DNA of 64,000 bases. It comes from Hypericum androsaemum. Taxonomy: Eukaryota > Streptophyta > Magnoliopsida > Malpighiales > Hypericaceae. How positions within the stretch are numbered: position 1 is the first letter of the stretch; the number at the start of each line of letters is the position of its first letter. The notes beneath the pieces are model-generated. The model was given only the letters and a program-made list of their open reading frames with translations. It was not told the origin of the DNA and ran no database searches. The translations under genes were made by a program, and so were the position numbers. This document shows, one piece after another, positions 32,403 through 42,701 of this stretch. The stretch spans positions 15,077,691-15,141,690 of the forward strand of contig OZ023185.1 of assembly GCA_963995505.1 (NCBI GenBank). The letters run 5' to 3'.

Positions 32403-33603
32403 TTTTTTTAGAAGGGTGACGCGAAGCCTATATTAAAATACATATAATAAACAGAAAGAGAAAAATGTAAACGTAGAACGACGGAGCTGGAACACAACAC
32501 GAAACTAAGCCTGTCAGAGACAGAGAGGCATGGGTGAAGGCGAAGGGCGGACGAAATGCTACAAGAGCAAATCGTCCAAGGCAAAAGCTGCCGAGACAAG
32601 CTACGGCTAATAACCACAAGGTCGCGTCATAGACACGAACTCGTGAACATTTGAATGCATACAAGATGCACGCAAATAAATGATATGATTGAATAAATCT
32701 AATCAAGCCAAGGCTATCCACCTGCACCAACAGGTATGGTTTTGACTACTGAACGGATCTCGCATCAAGCAAAGATCGACCCAAGCAAAGATCGACCCAA
32801 GCAAAAGCATACGCAAATAAAGTAAAGCCAGAATCCAACGAGGGTACTAAACAGAGGTGGCTCGGGGGCTAAAACAACAGACTAAACAACCAGATAAAAC
32901 AATCTGAAACCAAAGCAAACATACGAGAGACAAAGCAAGCCGAAGCCACCAACACTAGTGATCGGCGAACAACAATAACACACAATTAAAAATACAACCA
33001 ACAACAGCCGTGGGAAAATCGGCGGTGACCAGTCCCCCGGGACCATCGGCGGCTCCAAAAGGGGCCAGCAGGAACCCTGACAAGCGTGAGGAACGCTGGG
33101 GACAGCGAGGACAGCAACCACACTGTCAGCTATTTCGATCTGGTGGTGAGGGAGCAGGCCTCGGTGATGACGGTGGTAGTGGATCAAAGTCGATGGCGGA
33201 GGAGGTGGATCAACGGTGGAGGCGGGCTGGGACAACGATGGTGACAACAACGGTACTGAAGTCGACGACGGTGGAGGTGGATCGATGGTGACAACGAGCT
33301 GGGACAACGGAGACGGTGACAGCAACGGTTGAGGAGGAGGTGGATCAACGGAGAGCTGCAGACTAAGGTGATGTTGACGGAAGGAAGCGGAGGGTGACGG
33401 ACGGAGGTTTAGGGGAGGAGGCTGCGTGAAGGAAAAAGGGAAGAGGAAGGGCACTAAAAGCCCTAGGAAATAGCTCCAACTAAGGGAGAGGGAAATACTT
33501 CTCTCTAGAAAACTAGAGAGAGAGGGAAAATTGTATCTAGATCGTCGATGTAAAAATCCCTGCATTGAACATATTGTTCAACATCCCAGTTTGGGTTGGA
33601 GTT
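32403..33603 (-). mobile_element. short non-LTR element with TSD (LINE derivative)
   Basis: The unit is flanked by GTCAACCACCTCTAAT at 32387-32402 and 33604-33619. On the minus strand it ends GCGTCACCCTTCT followed by an A run (T run at 32403-32409 on the plus strand) directly before the TSD, as in LINEs. The minus 5' part is CT-rich leader-like sequence. The 227-codon frame at 33565-32882 is S/P/L-rich low complexity and matches no LINE protein. No endonuclease or reverse transcriptase is present, so it would need help in trans. Confidence 0.75.
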
Positions 33604-33619
33604 GTCAACCACCTCTAAT

Positions 33620-34017
33620 CGAGCCCAGCTAAGGGAAATGTCCTGCAGATGAAAATAGTTTTGGATTTTATTTTTGGTTACCTCTGTGGTGGATATCAAC
33701 AATTCGAGTATGTTTATTTCCGACTCATGAATTTTGCCCATACAAAGTTATACGATGGCCCCAATTTTTCTCATTCGAATTTACGATCTGCTGAATTTCT
33801 GATATATAGAATTAAGCTGTGTAGGGACTTATTAAAAATCAATTTCTCAATAATATCTTTTATATTAGAAAGTTTTCTTTCATTTTTCGAAGATTAATTA
33901 AGACCAAGTTCCTGAGCTTATTATTCTTATAGAACAAAATATACATCCACCATATTTGTGCTTCCCAAAAGCATAACGATATTTTTTTTCTTCAATAAAA
34001 ACATACCGTTTGCTTTT
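33620..34017. other. gene-free stretch upstream of the foldback element
   Basis: AT-rich with short chance frames (for example 33649-33897). Nothing recognisable. Confidence 0.5.
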
Positions 34018-34964
34018 GGAAAAAGTACACTTTATTACCCAGTGGTTTCACCGATATCACGTTTAGGCCGTATGATTTAAAATTGATAATTCAGTCTCTA
34101 TATTTTCCAATCTTTTACAATATACGGTCCATTCCGGATGACGGAGCAAAAAATTCCATCTGACTTGACACGTAGGCCAAAACGATGTAGTTTCGCCTTC
34201 TACGCGGCATGCTAACCGAGTAAGTTATGGAATAATTACAAAATCAGTCGCAAATGTTTTAATAAAATTGAAAACCCCGTCATCCTCCTCCTTCTCTCTC
34301 TCACTTTTAATAAAAAATCCGTTTCATAGTTCAGAAAACCGTAATATAATATAATCCCCCTCCACCTCTTCCGGATTATAATATAATATAATCCGTTTCT
34401 TATGTTTCCCTTCCTCCACTGCAAACATAAGAACATGTTTTCGATGAATTCCGTGGCACGAGAAAACACAGAGCCCCAAAATGATTGGCTTTAGCTTTGT
34501 GTTTTTGGTCAAATTCCTGACTTTACTTTGATTGGATAGTTGATTCTTTTATTCTTGAAGAAATCGTGGCAAAAAAATTAGGGGAAATGCTTTTGCTTTA
34601 TGTTATTCGTCGTACATATTTGGAAAAATGATTTTTTGAACTATGAAACGAATTAAATTCGGGGGGGAGGGGGAGGTTGTTTCGAGGAGGTTTTCAAATT
34701 TTATTAAAATATTTGAGATTGATTTTGTAATTATCCCATAAAAGACTGTTGTTTCGAGTCCATAACTTACCCAATTAGTACACCACTCCAGATGGAAGTC
34801 ACATTGTTTTGGCCAACGTGACAAGCCAGATGAAAGTTTTCATGCCGTTATTCAAAATGGACAGTATACTCCAAAAGATTAAAAAGAATGAGACTGAATT
34901 ACCAATTTTGAACTCCTAAACATGATATCGGTGAAACCGCAGGATAGAAAAGTGCAATTTTTTT
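34018..34964. mobile_element. foldback element with long inverted arms, upstream of the intact OMT
   Basis: Left arm about 34018-34290 and right arm about 34670-34964 are inverted copies: GTGGTTTCACCGATATCA (34041-34058) pairs with TGATATCGGTGAAACCGC (34923-34940), and further in ATAATTACAAAATCAGT pairs with TGATTTTGTAATTAT. Arms are about 80% similar with a 25-base indel (34740s). The ends (AAAAAGTACACTTTA / AAAAATTGCACTTTT) resemble those of Mutator-like foldback elements. No transposase and no clear TSD were found. The loop holds AT palindromes (ATAATATAATCC, about 34340-34400). Confidence 0.75.
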
Positions 34965-35009
34965 ATAAGCCTTGTGTCATCCGGTAACTCCGTAGCATCT
35001 TGCCTCATC

Positions 35010-35018
35010 TATAAAAGG
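35010..35018 (+). promoter_or_regulatory. TATA box of the intact OMT gene
   Basis: TATAAAAGG lies 70 bases upstream of the ATG at 35080, with transcription expected near 35040. It is 46 bases after the end of the foldback element, so all more distal promoter sequence is transposon DNA. Pseudogene A has TATAAAT at the same distance. Confidence 0.75.
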
Positions 35019-35079
35019 TTCAAGCGTAGGGGCGTCTATTTCCCATCCCAATCAACACACTTCAATTCGTACAGCAAAA

Positions 35080-36493
35080 ATGGAAGCCGGAGATAGTAAA
35101 GTCGACTCCCTGATGAGAGGTGAAGCTGAAGTACGGAAACTCATGTTCGCTTTTGCTGATACAATGACACTAAGATGCGCGGTGGACCTGCGGATAGCGG
35201 ATATCATCAATTCGCGCGGTGGACATGCCACCATGTCCCAGTTGGCTTCATCAATAGGTGCAGCCAGCTCCGGCGCCGCCTATCTCGCTCGTATCATGAG
35301 GCTGCTAGTTCGGAACAAGATCTTTTCCGTCGACCAGCCATCGGACGGTGGAGAGCCACTGTACGGGTTGACCGACGTTTCTAAGTGAGTAATTTTGTTA
35401 CATCATAAGAATTCAATAAATCATAAGAGATAAAGAGAGAATCTTATCTAGAAATCTAGTATATAGTGAAATTGTTAATATATTAAATCATATATGTGAT
35501 TTTGTGACTATGGTTAGATTTTTTGTTTCTAGGTGGCTAATCCACGGCTCTGATTTGACTTTGGCTCCGGATATAATGTTCGTAACCCATCCGTTGAGTT
35601 TGGCGCCTTGGCACATGTTCAGCCAATCCGTGAAAGATGGCGGGATGCCATTTGAGAAGGCTCATGGGTGCCCTATCTGGGACTTTGCATCCAAAAATCC
35701 CGAATTTAACAGAGTTTTCAATGACGGTATGGCGTGCACCAACCCGATCGTTGCACGTGGCATCGCGGCCGAGTGCAAAGATGTGTTTGGGTCTATTGCA
35801 TCTTTAGTTGACGTCGGCGGTGGGACCGGGACATTTCTTGCTGAGATTATCAAACTATATCCACACATTAGAGGTATAAATTTTGATTTGCCCCATGTTC
35901 TCGCCACGGCGCCACAGCACCCAGGCATCACACATGTTGAGGGAAACATGTTTGAAGCCATTCCAAATGCAGATGCTCTTGTGCTCAAGGTAATTATTAT
36001 CAAAGACCATAAAGGTGGTAAGATGAACTTTTTCAATTTATTTAGCTACCAGAAATGTGCCCTTTATAAGTATTATCAAACTCTCTAGAACCACTAATTG
36101 GATTCAATCAGTTATAAGCTACTACAATCACCACTTGACAATCTCATCAAGTAAAAATTGATCCATGATTTTTTTCATGCTAAATATGTGTAGGGGATAT
36201 TACATCACTGGGGTGATGAAGATTGCATAAAGATTCTTAAAAATTGTAGTAAATCGATTAACATAAAGACCGGTAAGCTGATTATCTGTGGCATAGTCCT
36301 TGAGCTCGAAGAAGATCACCAATGGTATAGTAGTCCTGTGGTCATGGATCTGATGATGATGGCTCATGTCGTGGGAGGAGTGGAAAGGACTGAACAGCAG
36401 TTGAAGAAGATTCTAAAAGATGGAGGATTCCCTAATTATAAGATCATCAAACTTCCAACTTTGCCTTCTATTATCGAGGCTTATCCTGCATGA
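35080..36493 (+). CDS. COMT-type S-adenosylmethionine-dependent O-methyltransferase, three exons
   Basis: Exons are 35080-35384, 35533-35989 and 36194-36493, with GT-AG introns of 148 and 204 bases. Joined, they encode 353 residues with no interruption, a normal length for the family (350-370). Residues 1-100 form the dimerisation domain (FADTMTLRCAVDLRIADII). LVDVGGGTG at 193-201 is SAM-binding motif I, followed by GINFDLPHV (216-224) and GNMFEAIP (239-246). Residues 255-264 (GILHHWGDED) contain the expected catalytic base His258; VERTE near 320 and the C-terminal PSIIEAYPA are typical. Such cytosolic enzymes methylate hydroxyls of phenolics, alkaloids or indoles. By eye it is nearest the reticuline 7-, norcoclaurine 6- or acetylserotonin-OMT group, but the substrate cannot be read. 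The first intron, after YGLTDVSK, is an addition to the common one-intron plan. Confidence 0.93.
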
Positions 36494-36659
36494 ACATGCG
36501 CAACTGCTTACCAATGGTTGTTCATTTAGTTGTTGACACGAATGGTTGCCCATTACCCGTATATTTTTATTTGGACCGTTTGTTGTATTCCGAATAAGCA
36601 GCAACCAAGTTATTACAACTAAAATTTTAGTTTCGGAAACTCGTCTATGTTGACCCCGT

Positions 36660-36665
36660 AATAAA
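36660..36665 (+). promoter_or_regulatory. candidate polyadenylation signal of the OMT gene
   Basis: AATAAA occurs 167 bases after the stop codon; an AATAAG lies earlier (about 36591). The distance suits a plant 3' UTR. Plant signals are loose, so this is only a candidate. Confidence 0.4.
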
Positions 36666-37151
36666 GTTAAATAAGATTCTGTGTGTGCCATCATACCAAT
36701 TTAATAGTGTTGTTCTTTTCAAAACCTTTTCCTTGCAACAACTAGTTTATTATGGAGCAGCGGATTTGATACCGGAGATTCAATCATTGTTGGATAATTC
36801 ATTACAATAGAATGTCGGAGTGACATTTTTCTTTTAAAAATATCGCCTCTTTGGTTCAAAACTAAATCACATCAACGAAGTCATAAGAGTCTAGTTCTGT
36901 AGAGTAATGTCCGAATTTGACCCATTCCGACTATTTCTCAAATCTCTAAACTCCGATGATATAAAGATATTACTTAACAAAAAATGATGCAAAGATTATA
37001 GAAGGTTTCCATTACTATTCCAGATTGGATTTGTGTTTACAAGAATGCCCAGTGGGCATTGACAGAAAACGCAAGTTACGCAACAATGTTAATACTTCTT
37101 AGAAAAAAAATGTTTTCTTTCACAAATTTTAGTCGACTCAAATTTAGAATA
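36666..37151. other. gene-free stretch between OMT and the copia element
   Basis: AT-rich with no recognisable gene. The last bases include GTAGA (37152-37156), the left TSD of the copia insertion. Confidence 0.5.
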
Positions 37152-37156
37152 GTAGA

Positions 37157-39656
37157 TGTTAGGAATTCAGCAACTTCGAGAATAATACGCACAAAGAACA
37201 CGCATACAAAAGATTACGTGATTTGGCCTAATGCCAACGTCCACAGGGAGAAAGGAGAATTTTTATTGATGATACCGAGTCACCAAGCCTTACAAACCCA
37301 TTGGATAACATGTCTTTATATAGAGGCAAGCCCTTGTACATCAAGTAAGCTATCAAAGTCAAATTAGGAGTCTAAAACAAGAACCCAAACTAAACTGGAA
37401 ACAAGCCCACAAAACGTTTCCTCTTCAATTTCTCAACATCTCAAACAATCTCCACGTTGCCGAGAACTCATCCCGTGGATGAACCATAAAGCTCCATCCA
37501 AACTTCAACAAAATCTACGTTAACGAGACAACGCCCCATGTAGAGCCATGAGAACTCGCGAAACCAATTTGACTCCACCTCGAACCATAGATATAACTGT
37601 CATCAATAATACCATCTCAACTTTCTCTCTTCCCTTTTGTTCAATCACTTGGAGCCAGCTTCCAAGCTCGAGCAACTTTTGAGCTTGCTTTATGTCTTTC
37701 CTCCAACCTCCATTGAACCCCAACTAGAAAGTCCACCTGTTGAAGTAACCTTGCGACCAATAGACACTCTTCTATTTTCTCGGTTATCCCCATGCTTCGC
37801 AACCTTGAACCGCTTTTCTGCTAGACTTTTTTGCCTCGAACCAATGCTATATGCCATAGCATACAATGGGCAACCTTTTATTCTACCAAGTAGAACCCTC
37901 GACAAGCCACGAACTCCACCGTTCAGCATTGAGTGAGATACCTGATTCGACCGTGGTGCTACCAACGACTTCGCATTCTCCTTGCAAAACCTATCCAACA
38001 CCTTTGACATGCAGGTGCCTTTAGACAACCATAGCAGGAACTTGCTAACTTTGTCTCCGCGAATCTCAACTCCACTCAAACCATTCATGTCAAGCCTTTG
38101 CTCCATCATACAAGAGTGTTCACCCTCTCCATCGGAACACAACGAGGTAACTCCACCTAGAACCGTGTTCTTCACTAACCTGTAGGTGTTCCTGGCATCC
38201 CTTTCACCCTTCATCACAACCACATCATCCTTCTCCACCTCTATTAGCCCGCCTACAAATTTATAGATGTATCCACTATAATCCAAGGCTCCTAATGAGA
38301 TCAAAATCCTCTCCAAATTTGGAACATGCCTAACCCCACACAATTTTCTCTAAACACCTCCCACATCTTAATCCGGATATCACCAATGCCATCAATTCTA
38401 CAAGTAGAACCATCACCTATAGTCACCATATCTGAATCAACGAACTTGTAGGTGTCGAACAACCCTTTTTAGGCATCATGTGGAAAAAGCAAGCGTTATT
38501 CAAAATCTAGGAATCAGAAAGATATGGACCTGAGAAGACAGAAAGAATATCACCATCCGACTCATCCGAATATGAGGCCATATTCACAGAACCCGATCCT
38601 TTTCTCTTGTGATCCTGAGTTCTTCTTAGACAATCCTTCTTCACGTACCCTTTTTCTCCACACTCGAAGCAACTTCTTTTGAATCTCCTTGACCCGACTT
38701 GGATCCCTTCCCATCTCTTTCTCCTCCTCGACCATGGCTACCTCTCACAACTAGCCCCACTGCTTGATCATCTCTGGTTTTTCTTCTTTGATGAAACCCT
38801 AGCAGAGCACTTGTGATATCTTCCAACATCAGGGACTCATTCTCTTAAGTTAGAGTTGTAACCAAATTTTTGTAAGAACTAGGTAAGAAATTCAGCAGCA
38901 ACAATGCTTTGTCTTCTTCCTCAAACTTCACATCAACCTTTTCTCAAGTCGCTCACAAGTTGACTGAAACCATTAATATATTGGCTCAAATCTGAGCCCT
39001 CATTCATCTTGAGCCCGTACAATCTTTACTTAAGATAAAGCTTGTTCGATAAAGACTTAGACATATACCTTGCCTCTAATTTCTTCCATAGCTTAGCCAG
39101 TGACTCCTCATCCATGATGTGATACATCACATCATCCGCCCAAGCACAAGAAAATTATCACCACCACCTTGGCTCTCATCTCCTTCCACTCTTGCTCCTT
39201 CATCTTCTCGAACTTCTTCTCTAGGAGCGTGATGACCATCTCTCGTTCCACGAGAAAATCCTTAACACGCCTTTGCCATAACGTAAAATTCGATGAGCCA
39301 TTGAACTTCACAAGAGAAAACTTTGCGCTGTAATCCGACATCCTCTAGCTTAGCTCTTAATACCACTTGTTAGGAATTAAGCAACTTTGAGAACAATACG
39401 CACAAAGAACATGAACAAAGGAGACTACGTGATTCAGCCTAAATTCTACGTCAACGAGGAGAAAGGAGAACTTTTATTGATGATACCGAGTCACAAAGCC
39501 TTACAAAAGCCTTGGATAACATATCTTTATATAGAGGCAAACTCTTGTACATCAAGTAAACTATCTAGGTCGAATTAAGAGTCTAAAATAAGAGCTCAAA
39601 CTAAATTGGAAAAAAGCGACAAAACGTTTCCTCTTGAAATCTCGACATATCCAACA
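37157..39656 (-). mobile_element. short Ty1/copia element with both LTRs and TSD
   Basis: LTRs lie at 37157-37447 and 39368-39656, each starting TGTT on the minus strand and ending CCTAACA, with GTAGA TSDs (37152-37156 and 39657-39661). The minus strand shows a primer-like TGGTATTAAGAGC next to the right LTR and a purine tract (CGTGGAGA) before the left one. The internal 1.9 kb has gag, protease and a pre-integrase part only, with no integrase or reverse transcriptase. It is non-autonomous. The element at 1-420 belongs to the same family. Confidence 0.9.
37690..39341 (-). pseudogene. copia gag, protease and pre-integrase remnant
   Basis: The gag start is at 39341 (MSDYSAKFSLVKFNGSSNF). A zinc knuckle at about 38680-38635 reads CFECGEKGYVKKDC, with tyrosine where the histidine of C-x2-C-x4-H-x4-C should be. 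A protease-like stretch follows near 38480-38350 (DTYKFVDSDMVTIGDGS). Then 38343-37690 begins RHVPNLERILISLGALD ... VVVMKGERDARNTYRLV, a GAG-pre-integrase-like domain that runs into a basic linker without the integrase core. Frames change and stops occur between parts. Confidence 0.8.
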
Positions 39657-39772
39657 GTAGATCTTGTAGACGATATAAAAAATAGAATGATTAGGGTGTG
39701 GATGACCAAAATGCTCTGTTTTATAAGAACGGTCGCTCATTTCCTTCCACCCCATCTAAGCCAGCATTGGCC
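39657..39772. repeat. duplicated OMT-flank fragment
   Basis: Homologous to 25720-25835 and 15750-15830 (shared GACCAAAATGCTCT-type, GGTCGATCATTT and TTCCATCC-type phrases). It is cut by the LINE, whose A tail begins here at 39773-39780 on the opposite strand. Confidence 0.6.
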
Positions 39773-39914
39773 TTTTTTTTGTCGATAAATGGGGCGAGAC
39801 TAAGCCTCTTGTAATTTTATTAAAAAGTCCTTAGTTATTCTTTACAACATATCTCTGGAAGGAAACATCACCAAAGTCCCTAAGAAGAAATTGATTTAGG
39901 CCCGTAGGTGGGTT

Positions 39915-40400
39915 TCAAAAATGGTGCATTTCTATAGAAAGTGAGAACCTATGATTTGCTAGCCAATCAGCACAAGTGTTGGCCTCACGATAAGTGTGCT
40001 TTACCACCACCCTCCACTGTCTCTTAAGAATCTCACAAATAGCCAGTAAGAGGGATGAGTTAGTCATGGCATTGGTCATTTGGCTTGAGAGGTGGTCGGC
40101 AATGATTTTTGAATCCACTTCAAGTATGACATGTTTAAGGCCCAGGTCCTAAGCCTTTTCTAGTCTGCGTAAAGCACCCCAAAATTCAGCAGCTACGCTT
40201 GAGTAGTCCCTGAGGTTTGATGAGAAACCTCCTATCCACCTCCCTGCATGATCTCGTATTAATTCAGCAGCTACGCTTGAGTAGTCTCCAAGGTTTGTTG
40301 AGAAACTTCTTATCCATCTGTATTTACTTTGACCCTGTTTTGCTCTGGGCGCTCCCATCCAACCAACTGGGAGTATTTTATCTGTTTAGTGCTCATCTGG
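39915..40400 (-). pseudogene. LINE RNase H domain with local duplication
   Basis: The frame from 40358 shows RWIGGFSSNLRDYSSVAAEFWGAL after an earlier copy of nearly the same segment (RWIRSFSTNLGDYSSVAAEL), because about 76 bases are duplicated in tandem (TTCAGCAGCTACGCTTGAGT at about 40185 and 40261). The following frame 40118-39915 has VDSKIIADHL then REANTCADWLANH, both RNase H motifs. A stop and shift separate the two. Confidence 0.75.
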
Positions 40401-40411
40401 TTGGCCGCCTC

Positions 40412-41392
40412 CTAGGTTTCGTGGATTTCAGCGACCCTGTAACAAATTGAGGTAAATGTATCAGTTGGCTGTGGTGTGCCCTCTTTCCAAACATCATAGT
40501 TCCTCCAAGTCCAAAAGGAATTGAGGGTCACTATGAAATATGATGTCCGTGTGTTAATGTTTAAAATGCATTGAGTTTGCTCCCAGCAATGTTTAACCCT
40601 AGAGCAGTCTCTAAGTGCATGGAGAATCGTCTCCTCCGCAGCATGGGCAGAAGGCATCCTCCTTAATGTGCCTTGTTTTAAGGACAAAATTGGTGAGAAT
40701 TTTCTAGTACCAACCATCCAGGGCAGCTTCTTCATCCTATGGGACCCGTTCCATTTCCAAATATTGTTCCACAGCTTGGTTTGGGGTTCCTCCTCCTCCT
40801 ATTCATGAATGAGATCACAAGCTAATCTCGTCGAGAATTTTTTGTTTGGCGAGTACCTCAAGTCAACATATCCTCTCCTCTATCCGCCCTTAGTGGAGGG
40901 GTTACTACAACAAGGAGAAGACAATGTGAGGGTAGAAGACCATCAAATAGTTGCCAGTGCCACTCGCCATTTGGCGTGGTCACATCCCTGACCTTCCCCA
41001 CACTGATATCATCTAGGATTGGGCAAATAGCCAACACCCTCAGGGTTTTTTCCTCTGGGAGCCAAAATGTCATCCCAAAATGAGGTCGCAGAGCCATCTC
41101 GGATTGACCATTGGAGGCCATTTTGTAGGAGCGGCCATAAGGTATTAATGGCTTTTTAGAGCGGAGATTGGTTTGTCTTACTAAGGGCAGTAGGGACCAT
41201 GTTTCTTCCTTGAAATGTTTCCCTCGTATAATCTGCGTCCAAAGGACAGATTTGTCAGTGAGTAAACTCCAAGAAAACTTCATGAATATGGCCATATTTT
41301 GTGTTTTTAGATTCTTAAAACCTAACCCCCTGCGGTTTTGGCTTGCACATAATGGGCCACGAGACTAGATGTGATTTTCTTTTCATTGCGGT
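40412..41392 (-). pseudogene. LINE pol C-terminal part (RT end and zinc-binding region)
   Basis: From the solo LTR leftward the frame reads GLGFKNLKTQNMAIFMKFSW ... DKSVLWTQIIRGKHF, the end of the plant LINE reverse-transcriptase region. It continues through VWHDDIS-like and TPNGEWHWQLF segments to the zinc-binding block near 40650 (CSAHAAEETILHALRDC-like, C ... H ... C) and WTWRNYDVWKEG. Frame shifts occur near 40860 and 40740. Confidence 0.8.
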
Positions 41393-41397
41393 ACAGC

Positions 41398-42696
41398 TGA
41401 TGTGTATCTAAAACACGCATTAAATGCATAGAATTTTGAGTCATTATGCACGTTTATCTTTAGTTTAGTATCATTTCAGTAAACAATTGAGTTTTGGGTG
41501 ACTAATGAGTTCTTTGTGCTAAATTGTAGGAAAATGAGGCAAATTTGGTAAGGAATTATACTTGAAGAAGGAGTCCAGCAGAGATAGTTGACTTGCAAGG
41601 GAATTTCGGTCAACTTTGGAGCCGAATCATAGAACGCGTATTTGAAAGACAATAGAAGATATTTCTTTCCTCTTTCCGTGCATATAAAGAACGCCTAAAT
41701 CGGAGATCGGAAAAGGAAGTTACGACCAAAATACTGAAGGCTGGTCTGGCAGATTATTATCAGCAAATTTTAAGGGCCAATTTTGGAAATTCGGTCTTCT
41801 GATCCCTTAGGACACTGGGGACGACTCATTAGGTTTTTACACTTAGGAGGGCTTATACATAACCCTCTAAACTTATTTTAAGAGAACTTTTCATTCGAGA
41901 GAACAAAACCTATTTTACTTTGTCTTTATCACGACTATGAGGAACTAAACCTCTAGGTAGATTTGAGGGAGGAGACCCAAGGATTTGGTTGTGAGGATCA
42001 GGTTTTATTAATCTATCTCAGTAGTATTTACTTATTTTTTTGTGCTTATTATTGTTCTTGAATGGTTTGCGTTTGTGAATTTATTCTTGAACAGATTTGC
42101 CTTTGATTCTTGATTAGCGGTTGCAGTTCGGAATTGAACCTAGGAGCAAAGTTAATTCAGCGAGGAACGGTCGTTACCAAACTAATTAACTAGGAATAAA
42201 TAAGGCTAGTTTGTAGATACCAAAGTTTTGAGTATAATCGCTAGGAGCAGGAACATCTATTCTTAATGCTATTATCTTATAGAATAGAAATTGGTCGATA
42301 TTCTGTCTATTAGGTGATAAACAACTAGTTAGGCGGTCGTTTGGCTAGTTGATTGTTGGATGTTTGTGGTCTCTTTGCGGTTGCGGGAGATTTACACCTA
42401 CTTGCTACATGTGTTAGAATATCTTTTGTGATGCAGTGATCAACCAACCTGTCGTGGTACTCCGATCTCGAATCTGCTGCTTTTCTCTTATTGATTTCAC
42501 CACTTCTACTCTCTTTTGTGTTCGCTGATTTTACAACTTTGAATCCCACAAAACCCCCTTTTTACTTTTGTGTTATTAGTTAGATTAATTGAGTATTCGA
42601 TCCTCCTTGGATCCGACTTGGTATTTCCACTTTCTTGCTACTAATTAGTGAGCCGTGAATATCGGTTTATTTTGAGGGGCCTCGACACGCTCGTCA
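41398..42696. mobile_element. solo LTR inserted in the LINE
   Basis: Begins TGATGTGTATC, ends CGCTCGTCA, and is flanked by ACAGC (41393-41397) and ATAGC (42697-42701), a TSD with one change. The LINE frame continues on either side: QQGFVWG from the right side (42702 and beyond) and RNEKKITSSRGPLC on the left, so the insertion is exact. The TGATG start and length (1299 bases) resemble the Athila/Tat-type LTRs at 5841 and 57001. No internal sequence remains. Confidence 0.8.
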
Positions 42697-42701
42697 ATAG
42701 C

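Noticed and set aside
32882..33565. 227-codon minus-strand frame, proline- and serine-rich
   Set aside because: Low-complexity sequence within a LINE derivative, without any recognisable domain; the opposite strand is also open.
35662..36036. 124-codon minus-strand frame
   Set aside because: Shadow of OMT exon 2 on the opposite strand.
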